Part shown: piece after piece, positions 6,439-9,446 of the stretch | Numbering within the stretch: the first letter of the stretch is position 1 | How the letters are laid out: each line of letters begins with the position of its first letter | Assembly: GCA_020860885.1 (NCBI GenBank) | Contig: JAJBTS010000038.1 | Location: 1 to 9,446 of the forward strand | DNA from: Bacteroidales bacterium | Lineage (GTDB): Bacteria > Bacteroidota > Bacteroidia > Bacteroidales > Azobacteroidaceae | Direction of reading: 5' to 3' | DNA length: 9,446 nt | Position numbers and translations under genes: made by a program | The notes under the pieces: model-generated | Databases searched by the model: none | What the model saw: only the letters and a program-made list of their open reading frames with translations | What the model was told of the DNA's origin: nothing

Positions 6439-6446
6439 CACCTTTG
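6439..6446 (+). promoter_or_regulatory. Probable -7 promoter box of copA
   Basis: CACCTTTG differs from TAnnTTTG by one base (C for T) and ends 26 nt before the ATG, the same spacing as at the Fur-family promoter. The imperfect box would fit a promoter that needs an activator. copA may also be read from the upstream operon, since no terminator is seen between. Confidence 0.4.
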
Positions 6447-6472
6447 TACTAACAAATTAAACAAATAGAACT

Positions 6473-8692
6473 ATGAAATCTGAAAACAAAAACAGGAAAA
6501 AATCATTCCCTGTCCTACAAATGGGATGTGCAGCTTGTGCAGTAAGAATAGAAAGCACTATTTCTAAGATGAAAGGAGTTAACAGTGCTTCTGTAAATTT
6601 TGCAGCAGGAACAGCAGATGTAGATTATAATCCGGAGATAATTACTCCGCAAGAGATACAAAAAGGGGTACAAGATGCCGGATACGACCTGCTTATCGAA
6701 GAGGATGATGAAGACTCGTTATCCTCTGTAGAAGAAATTCATAAGAAAGAATACAAAGACCTGAAAATAAAAACGATCTGTAGTGCTTTATTGTCCGTTC
6801 CTGTAGTTATCATTGGCATGGTCTTTATGGATATTAAATACGCCAATGAAATTATGTGGATATTGTCTACCCCAGTCGTGTTCTTTTTCGGACGTAATTT
6901 CTTCATCAATGCATGGAAGCAAATCAAACAGAAATCGGTAAATATGGATACCCTGGTAGCATTAAGTACCGGGATTGCTTATTTTTTCAGCGTATTCAAT
7001 ATGTTGTATCCATCTTTTTGGGAACAAAGAGGCGTCCATCCCCATGTCTATTTTGAAGCGGCCAGTGTTATTATTACGTTTATCTTGTTGGGGCGTTTAC
7101 TGGAAGAGAAGGCAAAGGGGAATACTTCTACTGCCTTAAAAAAACTTATAGGCCTTCAGCCAAAAGAAGTAACTGTTGCTATGGAAAGCGGAGAATACCT
7201 GACTCTCCCGATTGCTAAAGTCAGTAAAGGAAATAATATTGTGATCAAACCAGGAGAAAAAATCCCAGTCGACGGAGTCGTAACTTCGGGCAGTTCTTAT
7301 ATAGATGAAAGTATGTTGACCGGGGAACCTATTCCGGTATCCAAACATTCCGGAGATAAAGTTTATACCGGAACCATCAATCAAAAAGGAAGTTTTCAAT
7401 TCCGGGCAGAAAAAGTCGGCAAAGAAACTCTCTTGGCCCAAATCATTCAAAGGGTGAAGGAAGCACAAGGCAGTAAAGCTCCTGTACAAAAACTAGTCGA
7501 TAAGATTGCCGGAATATTTGTTCCGGTCGTAATAAGTATTGCTTTATTGTCTTTCCTTATCTGGTGGCTGGCGGGCGGACCGGAAGGTTTTACCCATGGG
7601 ATACTGTCATTAGTTACGGTCCTGATCATTGCCTGTCCGTGTGCATTGGGATTAGCCACTCCTACTGCTATTATGGTAGGAATAGGAAAAGGAGCTGAAA
7701 AGGGAATCCTGATCCGAGATGCAGAAAGTTTGGAAGTAGCGCAAAGTGTAAATGCAGTGATACTGGATAAAACAGGCACAATTACCCAGGGAAAACCTAT
7801 ACTGACAGATATTTTCTGGCAGAATAATGATAATAGTGATGAACCGGCCTTACTTGCGTTGGAAAAATTATCGGGACATCCTTTGGCGGAAGCTATTGTT
7901 GCAGGATTAAACTCCACAACAAAATTAGAAGTAAAAGATTTTGAAAATATTCCGGGAAAAGGAATAAAAGGGACCATTAATAAGAAAGTTTTCTTCTCAG
8001 GAAATAAGAAATTAATGGAAGAGAATAGCATTTCCATCCCCAAAGAATTACAGATAAAAAGCAAGAAGTTACTTGAAGAAGCAAAAACAATAACCTGGTT
8101 TGCGGATGAACATCAGGCAATTGCTTTGATAGGAATTGCAGATAAAATAAAAGAAACTTCTAAAAATGCGATCACCCAACTGGAAGAATCGGGAATCAGT
8201 ATTTATATGCTTACGGGAGATAATGAAGCCACAGCAAAAGTAATAGCTTTACAAACAGGTATAAAAAATTACAAAGCCGAGGTATTACCACATGAAAAGG
8301 CCGAATTTGTCCAACAATTACAAAAGGATGGTAAGATCGTTGCAATGGTTGGAGACGGAATTAACGATAGTGCAGCTCTGGCCCAGGCAGATTTAAGTAT
8401 CGCGATGGGTCACGGGAGTGATATCGCTATGGACGTAGCTAAAATGACTATTATTTCATCGGATCTTCAAAAAATTCCGGAAGCCATAAAGTTATCCAAG
8501 AACACAGTGAAAACGATACGCCAGAATCTTTTCTGGGCATTTATATATAATGTAATCGGGATTCCAATTGCAGCAGGAATACTTTATCCTTTTACCGGAT
8601 TCTTACTTAACCCCATGATAGCCGGGGCGGCCATGGCATTAAGTAGTGTTAGTGTAGTAAGTAACAGCCTCCGTTTGAAATGGAAAGATTGA
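6473..8692 (+). CDS. copA: Copper-exporting P1B-type ATPase CopA
   Basis: The protein has 739 residues, normal for a CopA with one N-terminal HMA domain. It uses ATP to move Cu(I) out of the cytoplasm across the inner membrane. The HMA domain spans about residues 12-75 with the metal loop MGCAAC (Cys19, Cys22). Membrane segments follow, then the actuator motif TGEP, the CPC site at 388-390, the phosphorylation motif DKTGT starting at Asp432, HP at 469-470, and GDGIND with Asp628. Tyr692-Asn693 and Met721 with Ser724-Ser725 are the residues in the last two membrane segments that mark the Cu(I) group (PIB-1). All catalytic residues are intact, unlike the other ATPase in this window. It lies 86 bp after the HMA-AraC regulator with its own probable promoter, and converges with the response-regulator gene, 5 bp between stop codons. 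Confidence 0.95.
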   Translation: MKSENKNRKKSFPVLQMGCAACAVRIESTISKMKGVNSASVNFAAGTADVDYNPEIITPQEIQKGVQDAGYDLLIEEDDEDSLSSVEEIHKKEYKDLKIKTICSALLSVPVVIIGMVFMDIKYANEIMWILSTPVVFFFGRNFFINAWKQIKQKSVNMDTLVALSTGIAYFFSVFNMLYPSFWEQRGVHPHVYFEAASVIITFILLGRLLEEKAKGNTSTALKKLIGLQPKEVTVAMESGEYLTLPIAKVSKGNNIVIKPGEKIPVDGVVTSGSSYIDESMLTGEPIPVSKHSGDKVYTGTINQKGSFQFRAEKVGKETLLAQIIQRVKEAQGSKAPVQKLVDKIAGIFVPVVISIALLSFLIWWLAGGPEGFTHGILSLVTVLIIACPCALGLATPTAIMVGIGKGAEKGILIRDAESLEVAQSVNAVILDKTGTITQGKPILTDIFWQNNDNSDEPALLALEKLSGHPLAEAIVAGLNSTTKLEVKDFENIPGKGIKGTINKKVFFSGNKKLMEENSISIPKELQIKSKKLLEEAKTITWFADEHQAIALIGIADKIKETSKNAITQLEESGISIYMLTGDNEATAKVIALQTGIKNYKAEVLPHEKAEFVQQLQKDGKIVAMVGDGINDSAALAQADLSIAMGHGSDIAMDVAKMTIISSDLQKIPEAIKLSKNTVKTIRQNLFWAFIYNVIGIPIAAGILYPFTGFLLNPMIAGAAMALSSVSVVSNSLRLKWKD

Positions 8693-8697
8693 GAATA

Positions 8698-9291
8698 TTA
8701 TTTCTTTATATCATCTAATTCTACCAGCTTATTAACAATAGCATAGATAGTAAGACCCGCAGTACTATGTATTTGCAATTTAGACGCAATGTTGCGACGA
8801 TGACTTACTACTGTATGAGCTGATAGATGAAGTGTTTCTGCGATCTCTTTATTTTTCATTCCTTTGATGACACATACAATAATTTCCTTTTCCCTTTGCG
8901 TAAGTGATTCGCCTTTAGGCTGTGTGGATGGCTGAGCTATTAATTTATTTAATTTATCGTTAATCTGTTCTACCGAATCGTAGATTGAAATAGTTTCGTC
9001 GTAAGATTTCAGGGTAGTTTGATCAGAAAGAGAATTTAGTAACGCTATGCATTTCAGTTCAGGATTTGATGCTTCTTTTTTAATATCGTGAAGAGGTAAA
9101 ATTCCCGAAACCGAAGGATTAATTATTAATATATCGGGGTTCCGCCAACACAGAGAACAACGCAACTGTTCTGGCTCAGTTACTTCAAATACCTCCATAT
9201 GGATCGTATTTAACTGTTGCAGGACGGAAATCATTCCCCTCCGGATAATTTCCGAGGGTTCCACCAGGAGGATTTTCACACTTGAACTCAT
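8698..9291 (-). CDS. LuxR/NarL-type response regulator with degenerate receiver
   Basis: The protein has 197 residues. Residues 5-115 have the layout of a receiver domain (VKILLVEPSEIIRRGM at the start, PDILIINPSVSG in the middle). The position of the phosphorylated Asp is Asn58, the N-terminal acidic pair is reduced to Glu11, and the usual Lys near the end of the domain appears replaced (ISIYDSVEQI). Phosphorylation in the standard way is therefore unlikely. Residues 128-190 form an intact LuxR/GerE helix-turn-helix (LTQREKEIIVCVIKG, NKEIAETLHLSAHTVVSHR). The start codon overlaps the stop of the upstream hemerythrin-like gene as ATGA, implying translational coupling and a shared job. No terminator is visible before the convergent copA end. 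Confidence 0.87.
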   Translation of the reverse strand: MSSSVKILLVEPSEIIRRGMISVLQQLNTIHMEVFEVTEPEQLRCSLCWRNPDILIINPSVSGILPLHDIKKEASNPELKCIALLNSLSDQTTLKSYDETISIYDSVEQINDKLNKLIAQPSTQPKGESLTQREKEIIVCVIKGMKNKEIAETLHLSAHTVVSHRRNIASKLQIHSTAGLTIYAIVNKLVELDDIKK

Positions 9292-9446
9292 ATATTTTTT
9301 CCGGTTTTATTTTCTAATTCTTCAATGGCCGGCAAAAATAAAAAATCTTCGACGGCATTATGTGAAGCCAAATCTTTTTCACAACTGAAAATATCAAATA
9401 AAACGCTGTTGATTTCATTAGAATTTTTTGCAGGATAGTATTTAAT
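9288..9446 (-). CDS. Hemerythrin-like protein, C-terminal fragment
   Basis: The gene enters from the right edge of the window; 52 codons and the TGA stop are present. The visible part reads as the end of a hemerythrin-type HHE four-helix domain: IKYYPAKNSNEINSVLFDI, then CEKDLASHNAVEDFLFLPAI. His29 and Asp34 of the fragment form an HxxxxD pair, the last metal-binding motif in hemerythrins, which bind a di-iron centre and O2 or NO. The rest of the ligands lie outside the window. The stop overlaps the start of the response regulator by four bases, so both are in one operon. A sensor role feeding the regulator is plausible but inferred. Confidence 0.7.
   Translation of the reverse strand: MKYYPAKNSNEINSVLFDIFSCEKDLASHNAVEDFLFLPAIEELENKTGKNI

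Noticed and set aside
7136..7489. Minus-strand open frame (117 codons) inside copA
   Set aside because: Antisense shadow of conserved CopA codons, with no promoter or recognisable protein features.
7447..8064. Long minus-strand open frame (205 codons) inside copA
   Set aside because: It is antisense to the well-supported catalytic core of CopA, has no promoter, and its peptide shows no domain-like pattern.

Overview
The window is AT-rich chromosomal DNA from a Bacteroidetes bacterium, most likely of the order Bacteroidales; I cannot name a genus. The basis is repeated promoter boxes matching the Bacteroidetes consensus TAnnTTTG about 20-30 nt before start codons, the absence of Shine-Dalgarno sequences, outer-membrane proteins ending in Phe, and the gene families present.

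Layout. 1-223: a possible 46-residue ORF with its own TAnnTTTG box, overlapping a hairpin that terminates the minus-strand unit to its right. 224-1799 (minus): a two-gene unit, a beta-barrel-like outer-membrane protein followed by a lipoprotein. 1800-1955: a divergent regulatory region with two TGCAA-type inverted repeats and two opposed promoters. 1956-3839 (plus): a PIB-type heavy-metal ATPase with the zinc/cadmium/lead transport residues, no N-terminal metal-binding domain, and an Arg in the DKTGT phosphorylation motif. 3878-5031 (minus): a secreted protein gene split by a one-base frameshift in an A6 run. 5032-5395: a 364-bp intergenic stretch with two opposed promoters and an ordered array of four 18-nt quasi-palindromes. 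5396-8692 (plus): a metal-homeostasis cluster of a Fur-family regulator, a small protein fusing an HMA metal-binding domain to an AraC-type DNA-binding domain, and a copper-exporting CopA ATPase with its own promoter. 8698-9446 (minus): a LuxR-type response regulator with a degenerate receiver, overlapping by ATGA the end of a hemerythrin-like gene that runs off the window.

Functionally, most of the window concerns transition metals. CopA would export Cu(I). The Fur-family protein and the HMA-AraC protein, which appear co-transcribed just upstream, are candidate metal sensors for copA and perhaps for the second ATPase at 1956. The hemerythrin/response-regulator pair suggests oxygen, NO or redox sensing and converges on copA from the other side. 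The points most worth a second look are the palindrome array, the DKTRT motif, the HMA-AraC architecture and the receiver lacking its phosphoacceptor Asp.
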